A DNA stretch of 64,000 nt from Streptomyces nodosus (GCF_008704995.1 NZ_CP023747.1:7040001-7104000), one strand, 5' to 3'; positions 8,596 to 16,678 are shown, numbered from the stretch's first letter. Notes: a model not told the origin generated them from the sequence alone. Made by a program: numbers and translations.

Positions 8596-9662
8596 ACCCT
8601 CCCAAGACCGACGCGCGTCGTCATCACGACCCGCAGGTCCGCGGTTTCGCGAGCGACAACTACGCCGGGGTCCACCCGGAGGTGCTCGCCGCGCTGGCCG
8701 TGGCCAACGGCGGGCACCAGGTCGCCTATGGCGAGGACGCGTACACCCACAACCTCCAGGGCATCATCCGGGGCCACTTCGGTGCCACGGCGGAGGCATT
8801 CCCGGTCTTCAACGGCACCGGGGCGAACGTCGTCGCGCTCCAGGCGGTCACCGACCGCTGGGGCGCGGTGATCTGCGCCGAGAGCGCCCACATCAACGTC
8901 GACGAGGGCGGCGCCCCCGAACGCATGGGCGGTCTGAAACTGCTCACCGTGCCCACCCCGGACGGCAAGCTCACCCCCGAGCTGATCGACCGGCAGGCGT
9001 ACGGCTGGGAGGACGAGCACCGCGCGATGCCGCAGGTGGTCTCGATCACCCAGAGCACCGAGCTGGGCACCCTCTACACGCCCGAGGAGATCCGCGCGAT
9101 CTGCGAGCACGCCCATGCGCACGGGATGAGGGTGCACCTGGACGGCTCCCGGATAGCCAACGCGGCCGCCGCCCTGAACGTGCCGATGCGGACGTTCACC
9201 AACGCGGTCGGCGTGGACATCCTCTCCCTGGGCGGGACGAAGAACGGCGCGCTGTACGGCGAGGCGGTCGTCGTCATCAACCAGGACGCCGTCGGCCGTA
9301 TGAAGCATCTGCGCAAGCTGTCCATGCAGCTCGCCTCGAAGATGCGCTTTGTGTCGGTGCAACTGGAGGCCCTGCTCGCCAAGGACCTCTGGCTGCGCAA
9401 CGCCCGCCACTCCAACGAGATGGCGCAGCGGCTGGCGGAGGGCGTCCGCGCGGTCCACGGGGTGGAGATCCTCTACCCGGTGCAGGCCAACGCCGTCTTC
9501 GCGCGTCTTCCGCACGACGTGAGCGAGCGCCTGCAGAAGCGCTTCCGCTTCTACTTCTGGGACGAGGCCGCCGGCGACGTCCGCTGGATGTGCGCCTACG
9601 ACACGACCGAGGACGACGTGGACCGGTTCGTGGCGGCCCTCAAGGAGGAGATGGCCCGATAG
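8592..9662 (+). CDS. Low-specificity L-threonine aldolase-type PLP enzyme
   Basis: A 356-residue fold-type I PLP enzyme of the beta-eliminating lyase/threonine aldolase family, which cleaves L-threonine or related beta-hydroxy amino acids to glycine and an aldehyde. Conserved parts are FASDNYAGVHP at the start, the HLDGSR cofactor motif at 182-187, and the Schiff-base lysine in LSLGGTKNG (Lys217). GTG 8592 overlaps the SDR stop (GTGA); an in-frame GTG at 8574 with a weak GGAA upstream is the alternative. It is the last gene of the coupled trio, so its aldehyde product or substrate may be handled by the SDR. Confidence 0.87.
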   Translation: MNPPKTDARRHHDPQVRGFASDNYAGVHPEVLAALAVANGGHQVAYGEDAYTHNLQGIIRGHFGATAEAFPVFNGTGANVVALQAVTDRWGAVICAESAHINVDEGGAPERMGGLKLLTVPTPDGKLTPELIDRQAYGWEDEHRAMPQVVSITQSTELGTLYTPEEIRAICEHAHAHGMRVHLDGSRIANAAAALNVPMRTFTNAVGVDILSLGGTKNGALYGEAVVVINQDAVGRMKHLRKLSMQLASKMRFVSVQLEALLAKDLWLRNARHSNEMAQRLAEGVRAVHGVEILYPVQANAVFARLPHDVSERLQKRFRFYFWDEAAGDVRWMCAYDTTEDDVDRFVAALKEEMAR

Positions 9663-9718
9663 GGGCACCCCCGAGCACCCCACCTCTCTGCATAGATATG
9701 CGGTCGACCGAAAAGTCA

Positions 9719-9748
9719 TTGACTGGCGGTCGGCCGCGTTCCTATGCT
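9719..9748 (+). promoter_or_regulatory. Promoter of the transglutaminase-B3/B4 pair
   Basis: TTGACT at 9719-9724 and TATGCT at 9743-9748 with an 18-bp spacer form a strong vegetative-type promoter. The -10 box ends 8 nt before the ATG at 9757 and no ribosome site is visible, so the transcript is probably leaderless. Confidence 0.65.
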
Positions 9749-9756
9749 CTGCGGGC

Positions 9757-10350
9757 ATGGAACTGATCCAGCGGAACCCGGACCTCTCCGCCTATCTGGC
9801 CGCCGATGACGCCATCGACCACCATCATCCGGTGGTGCGGGAGGCGGCCGCACGCCTCGCCCGCCAGGCGGCGGACTCGTATGCCTATGCGCAGGCCGCC
9901 TATGAGTTCGTCCGTGACTCCCTCGCGCACTCCGCCGACAGTGGCGATCCACGCGTCACCTGGCGTGCCTCCGACGTCATCGAGCTGCGCACCGGCATCT
10001 GCCACGCCAAGGCGCACGCCCTGGCCGCCCTGCTGCGCGCCGAGGACATCCCGACCGCGCTGTGCTATCAGCGGCTGATGCATGACGACGGCGACGGTCA
10101 TGCCGTGCACGGTCTGGTGGCCGTGCGGTTCCACGGCTCCTGGCACCGACAGGATCCCCGTGGCAACAAACCGGGTGTCGACGCCCGCTTCTCCCTCGAC
10201 GGTGAGCGGCTGGCCTGGGTCCCCGACAGGAAGTTCAATGAGGTGGACTATCCAGTCCTGTATGATGAACCTCATCCGGCCGTGCTGAGCGCCCTCAGGG
10301 CCGCGCCCGACCGTCCGGCTCTCTGGAAGACGCTCCCCACCGCACTTTGA
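9757..10350 (+). CDS. Transglutaminase-like cysteine peptidase-fold protein
   Basis: A 197-residue transglutaminase-like protein. The catalytic triad is visible: Cys82 in GICHAKAHA, His118 in GHAVHGLVAV and Asp133 in RQDPRGNK. No signal peptide is seen, so it is cytoplasmic, and it may be a peptidase, amidase or crosslinking enzyme. It is followed after 8 bp by a B3/B4-domain gene and almost certainly co-transcribed with it from the promoter at 9719. Such small domain-only proteins are common in bacteria and mostly uncharacterised. Confidence 0.82.
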   Translation: MELIQRNPDLSAYLAADDAIDHHHPVVREAAARLARQAADSYAYAQAAYEFVRDSLAHSADSGDPRVTWRASDVIELRTGICHAKAHALAALLRAEDIPTALCYQRLMHDDGDGHAVHGLVAVRFHGSWHRQDPRGNKPGVDARFSLDGERLAWVPDRKFNEVDYPVLYDEPHPAVLSALRAAPDRPALWKTLPTAL

Positions 10351-10358
10351 GGCAGGCG

Positions 10359-11051
10359 ATGACCCTCACCCTGACCGTGTCCGACGAGGTGCGCACCCTC
10401 GCGCCCGGCTTCACCCATGTCGCGATCGAGGCCCATGGGCTCGTCAACGGCCCCAGCACCGAAGGCACCTCGGCCCTGCTCGACGACGCGGCCCGCCGGC
10501 TGGCGGCACGCCTGGACGGGCGCGCCCCGCACGAGGACCCGCACATGGCGGCCTGGCGTGCGCTGTACACCGCCTTCGGGTCCAAGCCGTCCCGCACCCG
10601 CAACTCGGCCGAGGGGCTGGCGAGAAGGGCACTGTCGGACGGCGGTCTGCCCCGGATCAATGTGCTCGTCGACGTCTACAACGCCATCAGCGTCGCCCAT
10701 CTGATCCCGGTCGGCGGCGAGGATCTCGACCTGGTCCAGGGGGCCATGCGCCTGGTTCGGGCCACCGGCGACGAGGAGTTCATGACCGTGGCGGGCGGCG
10801 AGCAGGCCGTCGAGCACCCCGATGCCGGCGAGGTGGTCTGGCGCGACGAGGCCGGTGTCACCTGCCGCCGCTGGAACTGGCGGCAGGGGCCGCGCACCCG
10901 GCTCACCGAGGAGTCCACCTCGGCGATCTTCCTGCTGGAGGGACTGGCCCCGATGCCGGTGGCCGACCTGGAGCGGGCCGGCGTCGAACTCTCCGAACTG
11001 CTGGAGAAGTTCAGCCCCGGAGCGCGGATCGCCGTCCACGCACCCGCCTGA
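10359..11051 (+). CDS. B3/B4 tRNA-binding domain protein
   Basis: A 230-residue stand-alone B3/B4 domain, the module found in phenylalanyl-tRNA synthetase beta chains that edits mischarged Tyr-tRNA(Phe). Visible hallmarks are RINVLVDVYNAISVAHLIPVGG (shown here from the start of the conserved strand) and the later RWNWRQGPRTRLTEES. Free-standing versions are often annotated only as B3/4 domain proteins and may act in trans editing or bind amino acids. ATG 10359 has GAGG upstream. The gene lies 8 bp after the transglutaminase-like gene. Confidence 0.83.
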   Translation: MTLTLTVSDEVRTLAPGFTHVAIEAHGLVNGPSTEGTSALLDDAARRLAARLDGRAPHEDPHMAAWRALYTAFGSKPSRTRNSAEGLARRALSDGGLPRINVLVDVYNAISVAHLIPVGGEDLDLVQGAMRLVRATGDEEFMTVAGGEQAVEHPDAGEVVWRDEAGVTCRRWNWRQGPRTRLTEESTSAIFLLEGLAPMPVADLERAGVELSELLEKFSPGARIAVHAPA

Positions 11052-11057
11052 CGGGCC

Positions 11058-11786
11058 TCAGTGCGCCTCGGCGGCGCGCAGTTGTTCCGGGGTCGGCGCC
11101 GTCCCGCCGAGGTGGGCGGGCATCCACCAGGTGTCGTCCGGCCCCTTGGGCCGGGCGGGGTAGGCGCGCTGTGCGGCCTCCAGCAGATCCTGGACCCGCT
11201 CGCGCAACTGGCGGGTGAGCGCGCCCGCATAGGTGTCGCGCGTCGCCTCCACCGCCTCGCCGACCCGGATCGTGATCGGGGTGTGGCTGCGCCGGAAGTT
11301 GCGCGGATGCCCCTTGGTCCACAGCCGCTGGGTGCCCCACACCGCCATGGGGACCAGCGGGACGCCCGCCTCCTGGGCCAGCCGCGCGGCCCCCGACTTG
11401 AAGCTCTTCAGGGTGAACGACTGCGAGATCGTGGCCTCGGGGAAGACCCCGACGATCTCGCCCGACCTCAGTGAGTCCAGCGCGTGCGCATAGGCGGCCT
11501 CGCCCTGCCTGCGGTCCACCGGGATGTGCTTCATGGCACGCATCAGCGGCCCGGACACCTTGTGCCGGAAGACGGCCTCCTTCGCCATGAAGCGGACCAG
11601 ACGCTTCTGGGGGAGCGCCGCCAGGCCGTTGAAGATGAAGTCCAGATAGCTGATGTGATTGCTCACCAGCACCGCACCGCCCGAGCGCGGGATGTTCTCC
11701 GACCCCTTGCAGTCGATCTTCAGATCCCATGCCTTGAACATCGTGAGGGCGAGACCGACGACGGGACGGTACACAAGCTCAGCCAT
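11058..11786 (-). CDS. 1-acyl-glycerol-3-phosphate acyltransferase family protein
   Basis: A 242-residue PlsC-type acyltransferase that probably acylates lysophosphatidic acid or a related lipid at the membrane. The catalytic NHxxxxD motif is NHISYLD at residues 43-49 and the substrate-binding FPEAT motif is at 115-119. An N-terminal hydrophobic stretch, GLALTMFKAW, may anchor it. ATG 11786 is preceded by GAGAAGGG about 13 nt away and is preferred over the in-frame start at 11840. It converges tightly with the B3/B4 gene, with 6 bp between stops. Confidence 0.87.
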   Translation of the reverse strand: MAELVYRPVVGLALTMFKAWDLKIDCKGSENIPRSGGAVLVSNHISYLDFIFNGLAALPQKRLVRFMAKEAVFRHKVSGPLMRAMKHIPVDRRQGEAAYAHALDSLRSGEIVGVFPEATISQSFTLKSFKSGAARLAQEAGVPLVPMAVWGTQRLWTKGHPRNFRRSHTPITIRVGEAVEATRDTYAGALTRQLRERVQDLLEAAQRAYPARPKGPDDTWWMPAHLGGTAPTPEQLRAAEAH

Positions 11787-12113
11787 GGGCGGGACAGGCC
11801 CTTCTCTCGGCCTGGGAAAGCATTCCCGGCGGGAAGACACGAAGTTACGCTGCCGTAGGTTTCACGGCATGTCGCAGATCGTGCCCCAAGAACGGACGGG
11901 GGGCCAGTCCTGGTGCCGGTGAGCGGCGAGATCCTCGTCACGTCACCCGCGTGCACCATTACATCGGGCGTTCCGCGGCACGGGGGTGCGGGTCCGGCCG
12001 CGGTACCGCGCGCACGCGGGAATGTTCGAGCCCCTGTGAACGCTGCCCAGGAGGACGGCCGGGCCGGTGGCGCGGAGGGACATGCCCGTGCCGACGAGGC
12101 CGGGCGGATACGG

Positions 12114-12473
12114 ATGCCGCACCGGCGGCGGAGCGGGAGAACAAGAGTGCACGGCAGGGACGACGGACGACGGCTCGGCGCCGCGGAGTTGGGCCAGGGG
12201 CTCGGCGAGCGGGCCACGCTGGTCCAGTTCTCCAGTGCCTTCTGCGCCCCCTGCCGGGCGACCCGGCGCGTCCTCGCGGAGGTGGCACGCATGGTGCCCG
12301 GCGTCGCCCATGTGGAGATCGACGCCGAACAGCGACTCGAACTCGTGCGCACGCTCGGCATCCTCAAGACGCCCACCGTGCTCGTCCTGGACGCCGACGG
12401 GCGGATCGTGCGGCGGGCGGCGGGGCAGCCCCGTACGGCGGATGTGATCGCTGCGCTCGGTGACGCCCTCTGA
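12114..12473 (+). CDS. Thioredoxin-fold protein
   Basis: A 119-residue thioredoxin-like protein with active site FCAPCR (Cys44 and Cys47) and the cis-Pro segment LKTPTVLVLDADG. It would carry out dithiol-disulphide exchange. Streptomyces relatives that I recall carry a membrane helix before RVHGRDDGRR; here the preceding residues are only MPHRRRSGRT, so the anchor seems lost or the start is wrong. GTG at 12147 with GGGAG 8 nt upstream is a good alternative and would give a 108-residue soluble protein. The open frame extends back to 11913 without coding character. Confidence 0.8.
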   Translation: MPHRRRSGRTRVHGRDDGRRLGAAELGQGLGERATLVQFSSAFCAPCRATRRVLAEVARMVPGVAHVEIDAEQRLELVRTLGILKTPTVLVLDADGRIVRRAAGQPRTADVIAALGDAL

Positions 12474-12565
12474 CGCCGCCTCGGCCCGGTGACCGGGTCC
12501 TTCCGATGACCGACGAGATGACGGTGCGACAGCGGGTGATGCATCTCCCAGATGCCCGGACGCAC

Positions 12566-12589
12566 TTGACTGCACACGGCACGTATCGT
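12566..12589 (+). promoter_or_regulatory. Possible promoter for the leader ORF and flavin reductase
   Basis: A TTGACT hexamer at 12566-12571 and a TATCGT hexamer at 12584-12589 are both present, but only 12 bp apart, so they cannot be one standard promoter. TATCGT alone is a fair -10 box and would start transcription about 5 nt before the leader ORF ATG at 12602. Confidence 0.35.
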
Positions 12590-12601
12590 CAGTCTGACTG
12601 T

Positions 12602-12682
12602 ATGCCCCTTGAAGTCCTTCTCGTCGAGCATGTCCCGGTGGCCCTGGCCCGCACCGCGAGTGCCCGCTGTCCGTCGAGCTGA
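12602..12682 (+). CDS. Short Cys-containing leader peptide candidate (26 aa)
   Basis: A 26-codon ORF, too short for ordinary gene finders, ending in ALARTASARCPSS. It lies 75 bp upstream of the flavin reductase gene and just downstream of a possible -10 box, with no ribosome site. The C-terminal pattern (R-x-x-S-A-x-C) resembles the short leader peptides that actinomycetes place before sulphur and redox genes, where cysteine supply affects ribosome movement. A possible attenuator hairpin follows at 12698-12726. The resemblance is by eye only. Confidence 0.4.
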   Translation: MPLEVLLVEHVPVALARTASARCPSS

Positions 12683-12697
12683 GCAGCCACGGACCCT

Positions 12698-12726
12698 CCC
12701 CCTTCGCAGACTCGTACCCGAGGGGG
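12698..12726 (+). promoter_or_regulatory. Possible attenuator hairpin
   Basis: CCCCCT at 12698-12703 can pair with AGGGGG at 12721-12726. It lies between the short leader ORF and the flavin reductase start, where a leader-controlled terminator would sit. The stem is short and lacks a T-tract. Confidence 0.3.
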
Positions 12727-12757
12727 CCCCACGTCACCTCGTGAGAAGGACGACTCC

Positions 12758-13267
12758 ATGACGGCCACGCCCGACCTCGCCGCGTTCCGGCTCGGCTCCC
12801 CGGAGCTGCTGCGCTCCGTCTTCCGGCGCCATGCGGCGGGAGTCGCCGTGATCACCGCCCAGCGGGACGGGACTCCGGTCGGATTCACCGCCACCTCCCT
12901 GACCTCCGTCTCCGCCGAGCCCCCGCTCGTCTCGTTCGGCATCGGAGCCGGCTCCTCCAGTTGGGCCGTCATCTCCGAGGCCGACCATGTCGGCGTGCAC
13001 ATACTCGGTGAACACCAGGAGGCGCTGGCCGGTACCTTCGCCAGAAGCGGCGCCGATCGTTTCGGCGCGCCCACCGCCTGGAGCGAAGGCCCCGAGGGCG
13101 TTCCCGTCCTGGACGAGGTGCTTGCCTGGCTGGTTTGCCGGGTGGTGGCGCGGATCCCCGCGGGAGACCACCATCTCGTCGTCGCCGAGGTGGTCCTCGG
13201 CGAATCCGGCGGGGCCGGACGCCCGTTGCTCTACCACCAGGGACGCTTCAACGGGCTTCGCGACTGA
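12758..13267 (+). CDS. Flavin reductase family protein (FMN-binding split barrel)
   Basis: A 169-residue flavin reductase-like protein, usually the NAD(P)H:FMN reductase partner of a two-component monooxygenase. Conserved features are FRRHAAGVAVITAQ near residues 22-35, GFTATSLTSVSAEPPLVSF near 42-60, and a C-terminal PLLYHQGRFNGL. ATG 12758 follows GAGAAGG. A short Cys-containing leader ORF precedes it. No oxygenase partner is next to it; the downstream etfBA genes are flavoproteins but have their own upstream region. Confidence 0.87.
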   Translation: MTATPDLAAFRLGSPELLRSVFRRHAAGVAVITAQRDGTPVGFTATSLTSVSAEPPLVSFGIGAGSSSWAVISEADHVGVHILGEHQEALAGTFARSGADRFGAPTAWSEGPEGVPVLDEVLAWLVCRVVARIPAGDHHLVVAEVVLGESGGAGRPLLYHQGRFNGLRD

Positions 13268-13410
13268 ATCCACGGACCGGTTACACAGCGTTGCCAAGGT
13301 CACAGTTCAAAGCGCTTGCTCAGTGGGCAGGCACTGGGTGTACTGGCGAGTAATATTTCGTTCGGAGCGCGGGGTCGCCCCGGCCGGGATCAGCGGCTTC
13401 GGACGCCTAT

Positions 13411-13430
13411 GCTGCCTGCAAGAAGGCAGC
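13411..13430 (+). promoter_or_regulatory. Hairpin in the etfB leader
   Basis: GCTGCCT at 13411-13417 pairs perfectly with AGGCAGC at 13424-13430 around a 6-nt loop. It overlaps a possible -10 box (TATGCT, 13408-13413) and lies about 20 nt before the AGGAGAG ribosome site of etfB, so it could act as an operator or an mRNA hairpin. Upstream, 13268-13400 holds an A/T-rich stretch around GTAATATTTCG but no gene. Confidence 0.35.
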
Positions 13431-13461
13431 CCAGAAATGACGATGCAGTAGGAGAGCCGGC

Positions 13462-14247
13462 GTGAGCTTGAGGATCGTTGTCACTGTGAAGTACGTGCCC
13501 GACGCCACTGGCGACCGGCGCTTCGCCGATGACCTGACCGTCGACCGGGACGACGTGGACGGTCTGCTCTCCGAGCTCGACGAGTACGCGGTCGAGCAGG
13601 CGCTGCAGATCGCCGACGAGGCGGACGACGCCGAGGTCACCGTGCTGACGGTGGGTCCGGAGGACGCCAAGGACGCGCTGCGCAAGGCGCTCTCGATGGG
13701 CGCCGACAAGGCGATCCACGTCGAGGACGACGACCTGCACGGCACCGACATCATCGGCACCTCGCTGGTGCTGGCCAAGGCGATCGAGAAGGCCGGCTAC
13801 GACCTGGTGATCTCCGGCATGGCGTCCACCGACGGCACCGGCGGCGTCGTCCCCGCGCTGCTGGCCGAGCGCCTGGGCGTCCCGCAGGTCACCCTGCTGT
13901 CCGAACTCTCCGTCGAGGACGGCACCGTCACGGGTCGCCGGGACGGCGACACCGCCTCCGAGCAGCTCCAGGCACAGCTCCCCGCCGTCGTCTCGGTCAC
14001 CGACCAGTCGGGTGAGGCGCGCTACCCGTCCTTCAAGGGCATCATGGCGGCCAAGAAGAAGCCGGTTCAGTCCTGGGACCTGTCCGACCTGGAGATCGAG
14101 GCCGAGGAGGTCGGTCTCGAGGGCGCCTGGACGAAGGTCGAGTCCGCGGCCGAGCGTCCGGCCCGCACCGCCGGCACCATCGTCAAGGACGAGGGCGAGG
14201 GCGGCAAGCAGCTCGCCGAGTTCCTCGCGAGCCAGAAGTTCGTCTAA
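13462..14247 (+). CDS. etfB: Electron transfer flavoprotein beta subunit
   Basis: A 261-residue ETF beta subunit. It begins SLRIVVTVKYVPD, contains the AMP-binding region around VISGMASTDGTGGVVPALLAERLG, and has the recognition-loop part YPSFKGIMAAKKKP near residues 190-203. With EtfA it forms the heterodimer that accepts electrons from acyl-CoA dehydrogenases and passes them to the quinone pool. The start is GTG with AGGAGAG 6 nt upstream. etfA follows after 56 bp and both end at a strong terminator, so this is a two-gene operon. Confidence 0.96.
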   Translation: MSLRIVVTVKYVPDATGDRRFADDLTVDRDDVDGLLSELDEYAVEQALQIADEADDAEVTVLTVGPEDAKDALRKALSMGADKAIHVEDDDLHGTDIIGTSLVLAKAIEKAGYDLVISGMASTDGTGGVVPALLAERLGVPQVTLLSELSVEDGTVTGRRDGDTASEQLQAQLPAVVSVTDQSGEARYPSFKGIMAAKKKPVQSWDLSDLEIEAEEVGLEGAWTKVESAAERPARTAGTIVKDEGEGGKQLAEFLASQKFV

Positions 14248-14303
14248 GGCTCCTCAGCCCGACCGCCCCTCAGACTTCGTAATCCGCAAGGAGATCCACT
14301 TCC

Positions 14304-15266
14304 ATGGCTGAAGTTCTCGTCTACGTCGACCACGTGGACGGCGCCGTCCGCAAGCCGACCCTGGAGCTGCTCACCCTGGCCCGCCGCATCGGCGAGCCGG
14401 TCGCCGTCGCCGTCGGTTCCGGCGCGGAGAACACCGCCTCGGCGCTCGCCGAGCACGGCGCGGTGAAGGTCCTCACCCATGACGCCCCCGAGTACGCCGA
14501 CTACCTGGTGGTGCCGAAGGTGGATGCGCTGCAGGCCGCCTACGGGCAGGTGTCCCCGGCCGCCGTCCTGGTGCCCTCCTCCACCGAGGGCAAGGAGATC
14601 GCGGCCCGCCTCGCGGTCCGGATCGGTTCCGGCATCATCACCGACGCCATCGACCTGGAGTCGGGCGACGAGGGTCCGGTGGCCACCCAGTCGGTCTTCG
14701 CCGCCTCCTTCACCACCACCTCCCGGGTCGTCAAGGGCACCCCGGTCATCACCGTCAAGCCGAACTCGGCCGCGGTGGAGGCCGCTCCGGCCGCGGGTAC
14801 GGTGGAGGCCCTGTCGGTCACCTTCTCCGACCAGGCCACCGGCACCAAGGTCGTCGCGCGTACGCCGCGTGAGTCGACGGGCCGTCCGGAGCTGACCGAG
14901 GCCGCGATCGTGGTCTCCGGCGGCCGCGGTGTCAACGGCGCGGAGAACTTCGCGGTCATCGAGGCGCTGGCCGACTCCCTCGGCGCGGCCGTCGGCGCCT
15001 CGCGCGCCGCCGTGGACGCCGGCTGGTACCCGCACACCAGCCAGGTCGGCCAGACCGGCAAGAGTGTCTCCCCGCAGCTGTACATCGCCGCCGGCATCTC
15101 GGGCGCGATCCAGCACCGCGCGGGTATGCAGACCTCGAAGACGATCGTGGCGATCAACAAGGACGCCGAGGCGCCGATCTTCGACCTGGTCGACTACGGC
15201 GTGGTGGGTGACCTCTTCGCGGTCGTCCCGCAGCTCACCGAGGAGATCAAGATCCGCAAGGGCTGA
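14304..15266 (+). CDS. etfA: Electron transfer flavoprotein alpha subunit
   Basis: A 320-residue ETF alpha subunit that binds FAD in its C-terminal domain. The segment from about residue 205 onward (SGGRGVNGAENF, then GWYPHTSQVGQTGKSVSP, then GISGAIQHRAGMQTSKTIVA) is the canonical FAD-binding signature. The N-terminal half is the structural domain that pairs with EtfB. AAGGAGA lies about 10 nt before the ATG. A perfect 16-bp hairpin follows the stop. Confidence 0.96.
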   Translation: MAEVLVYVDHVDGAVRKPTLELLTLARRIGEPVAVAVGSGAENTASALAEHGAVKVLTHDAPEYADYLVVPKVDALQAAYGQVSPAAVLVPSSTEGKEIAARLAVRIGSGIITDAIDLESGDEGPVATQSVFAASFTTTSRVVKGTPVITVKPNSAAVEAAPAAGTVEALSVTFSDQATGTKVVARTPRESTGRPELTEAAIVVSGGRGVNGAENFAVIEALADSLGAAVGASRAAVDAGWYPHTSQVGQTGKSVSPQLYIAAGISGAIQHRAGMQTSKTIVAINKDAEAPIFDLVDYGVVGDLFAVVPQLTEEIKIRKG

Positions 15267-15284
15267 GCCTCTTCCCCCGAACAC

Positions 15285-15330
15285 AAGGCCCTCATGGCTG
15301 CCGCTGCCCGGCGCCAGCCATGAGGGCCTT
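15285..15330 (+). terminator. Strong terminator of the etfBA operon
   Basis: A perfect 16-bp stem: AAGGCCCTCATGGCTG at 15285-15300 and its complement at 15315-15330, with a 14-nt loop, starting 18 nt after the etfA stop. No T-tract follows, which is usual in this genus. Confidence 0.85.
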
Positions 15331-15396
15331 CGCCGTCCCGGGACCGGCCGGTCGCGTCCGCCCCGGAGGCGGTCGCCGGGACAGCGGCTCGCGTTC

Positions 15397-15540
15397 GGCC
15401 GGGGATTCCCTGTGTTCGACGGGCGCGTTGGGCCGGGGGCTCCCTGTGCTCGACCGGCGCGTACGGCCGGGGATTCCCTCTGCTGGACCGGCGAGTACGG
15501 CCGAGGACCCCCGTGCTCGACGGGCGTGTCCGGCCGGAGG
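15397..15540. repeat. 34-bp tandem repeat, four copies plus a partial
   Basis: Units begin at 15397, 15431, 15465 and 15499 with period exactly 34 bp, and a partial fifth begins at 15532. Each starts GGCCG(G/A)GG and contains TCGAC(C/G)GGCG(C/A/T)GT. Copies differ by substitutions and by one indel in the last. The array fills the space between the etfBA terminator and the stop of the LacI gene. Confidence 0.8.
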
Positions 15541-15546
15541 GGTTCC

Positions 15547-16584
15547 TCAGACTGCGGGCGGCAGTTCGCCCGAGCCGCGGGTGATCAGCCGGGTGGGCAA
15601 CTGGACGCGCTCCGGGGCCAGGAGGGTGCCGTCGAGCTGGCGGAAGAGACGGTCGGCGGCCGTGCGCCCGAGGGCGGCGGCGTCCTGGGCGACCACCGTG
15701 ACGCCGGGTCTGAGGAGATCGGCCAGCTCGAAGTCGTCGAAGCCGACCAGGGCGACCGGGCGGCTGTGCCGGGCCAGGACACGGACGACGGTGACCGTCA
15801 CACGGTTGTTGCCCGCGAAGATCGCCGTGACCGGGTCCGGACCGGAGAGCATCTCCTCGGCGGCCCGCCGCACCCGCTCGGGATCGGTGACACCGAGGGA
15901 CATCCAGGAGTCCTCGACGGGTATGCCCGCCTGCTCCATGGCGGCCCGGTAGCCGCGCAGCCGCTCCGCCGCGGTGTGGATACGCGGCATGTCGCCGATG
16001 AATCCGACCCTGCGGTGACCGTGCGCGATGAGGTGGGCGACCCCGTCACGGGCCCCGCCGAAACTGTCCGAGAGCACCACATCGGCGTCGATCCGGCCGG
16101 CGGGACGGTCCACGAACACCGTGGCGACCCCCGCCCTGAGCTCCGGCTCCAGATAGCGGTGGTCGTCGCCCGCCGGGATGACGACCAGCCCGTCCACCCG
16201 GCGCGCGCACAGCGCCAGTACCAGTTCCTGTTCGCGGTCCGGATCCTCCGCGCTGGAGCCGTTGATCAGCAGGGCACCGTGGGACCGGGCGACCTCCTCG
16301 ACCGCGCGGCTCAGCGGTCCGTAGAACGGGTCCGCGAGATCCTCCAGGACCAGGCCGATGCTGGCGGTGCGGCCCTTGCGCAGCACCCGGGCGCTGTCGT
16401 TGCGGCGGAACCCCAGTGCGTCGATGGCCTCCTGGACCCGGCGCTCGGTGTCCGGGGTGACCCCGGGCTCGCCGTTGACCACGCGCGAGACCGTCTTCAG
16501 ACCGACCCCCGCGCGTGCTGCCACATCCTTCATGGTGGGACGGTTGCCGTAGCGGTTCACGGGTGGGCGGGCGGTGTCGGGCAC
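15547..16584 (-). CDS. LacI family transcriptional regulator
   Basis: A 345-residue LacI/GalR repressor. The helix-turn-helix is TMKDVAARAGVGLKTVSRVV with hinge helix DSARVLRKGRTASIGLVL, followed by a periplasmic-binding-protein-like sensor domain (GHRRVGFIGD; VALVGFDDFELADLLRPGVT). GTG 16584 is chosen because AGGA lies 9 nt upstream on the minus strand; GTG 16560 and 16611 are alternatives. It diverges from a ROK kinase gene, and the perfect palindrome at 16667-16678 in the shared region is the likely operator. Inducer is probably a sugar or sugar phosphate. Confidence 0.9.
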   Translation of the reverse strand: MPDTARPPVNRYGNRPTMKDVAARAGVGLKTVSRVVNGEPGVTPDTERRVQEAIDALGFRRNDSARVLRKGRTASIGLVLEDLADPFYGPLSRAVEEVARSHGALLINGSSAEDPDREQELVLALCARRVDGLVVIPAGDDHRYLEPELRAGVATVFVDRPAGRIDADVVLSDSFGGARDGVAHLIAHGHRRVGFIGDMPRIHTAAERLRGYRAAMEQAGIPVEDSWMSLGVTDPERVRRAAEEMLSGPDPVTAIFAGNNRVTVTVVRVLARHSRPVALVGFDDFELADLLRPGVTVVAQDAAALGRTAADRLFRQLDGTLLAPERVQLPTRLITRGSGELPPAV

Positions 16585-16666
16585 GATGCGCAGTCCTGTC
16601 CTGTCGTCCACGGGGATGCCGCGGTCCCGGGATGGTAAGAGGATATGGCGTCGAGCATAGAGCCTG

Positions 16667-16678
16667 GACAACGTTGTC
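16667..16678. promoter_or_regulatory. LacI-type operator in the divergent LacI/ROK region
   Basis: GACAACGTTGTC is a perfect 12-bp palindrome with the central CG step typical of LacI/GalR operators. It is placed where it could overlap the promoter of the LacI gene (a TATGCT hexamer lies on the minus strand 9 to 14 bp further towards that gene). Confidence 0.65.

Noticed and set aside
9700..9740. Inverted repeat GGTCGACC/GGTCGGCC as an operator
   Set aside because: The arms are imperfect and made of common GC-rich words; the -35/-10 promoter explains the region better.
11913..12113. N-terminal extension of the thioredoxin-like protein
   Set aside because: The frame is open, but the residues are Gly/Arg/Ala-rich without a membrane helix or ribosome site, unlike relatives.
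15397..15540. CRISPR array
   Set aside because: Units are directly adjacent, without unique spacers between repeats.
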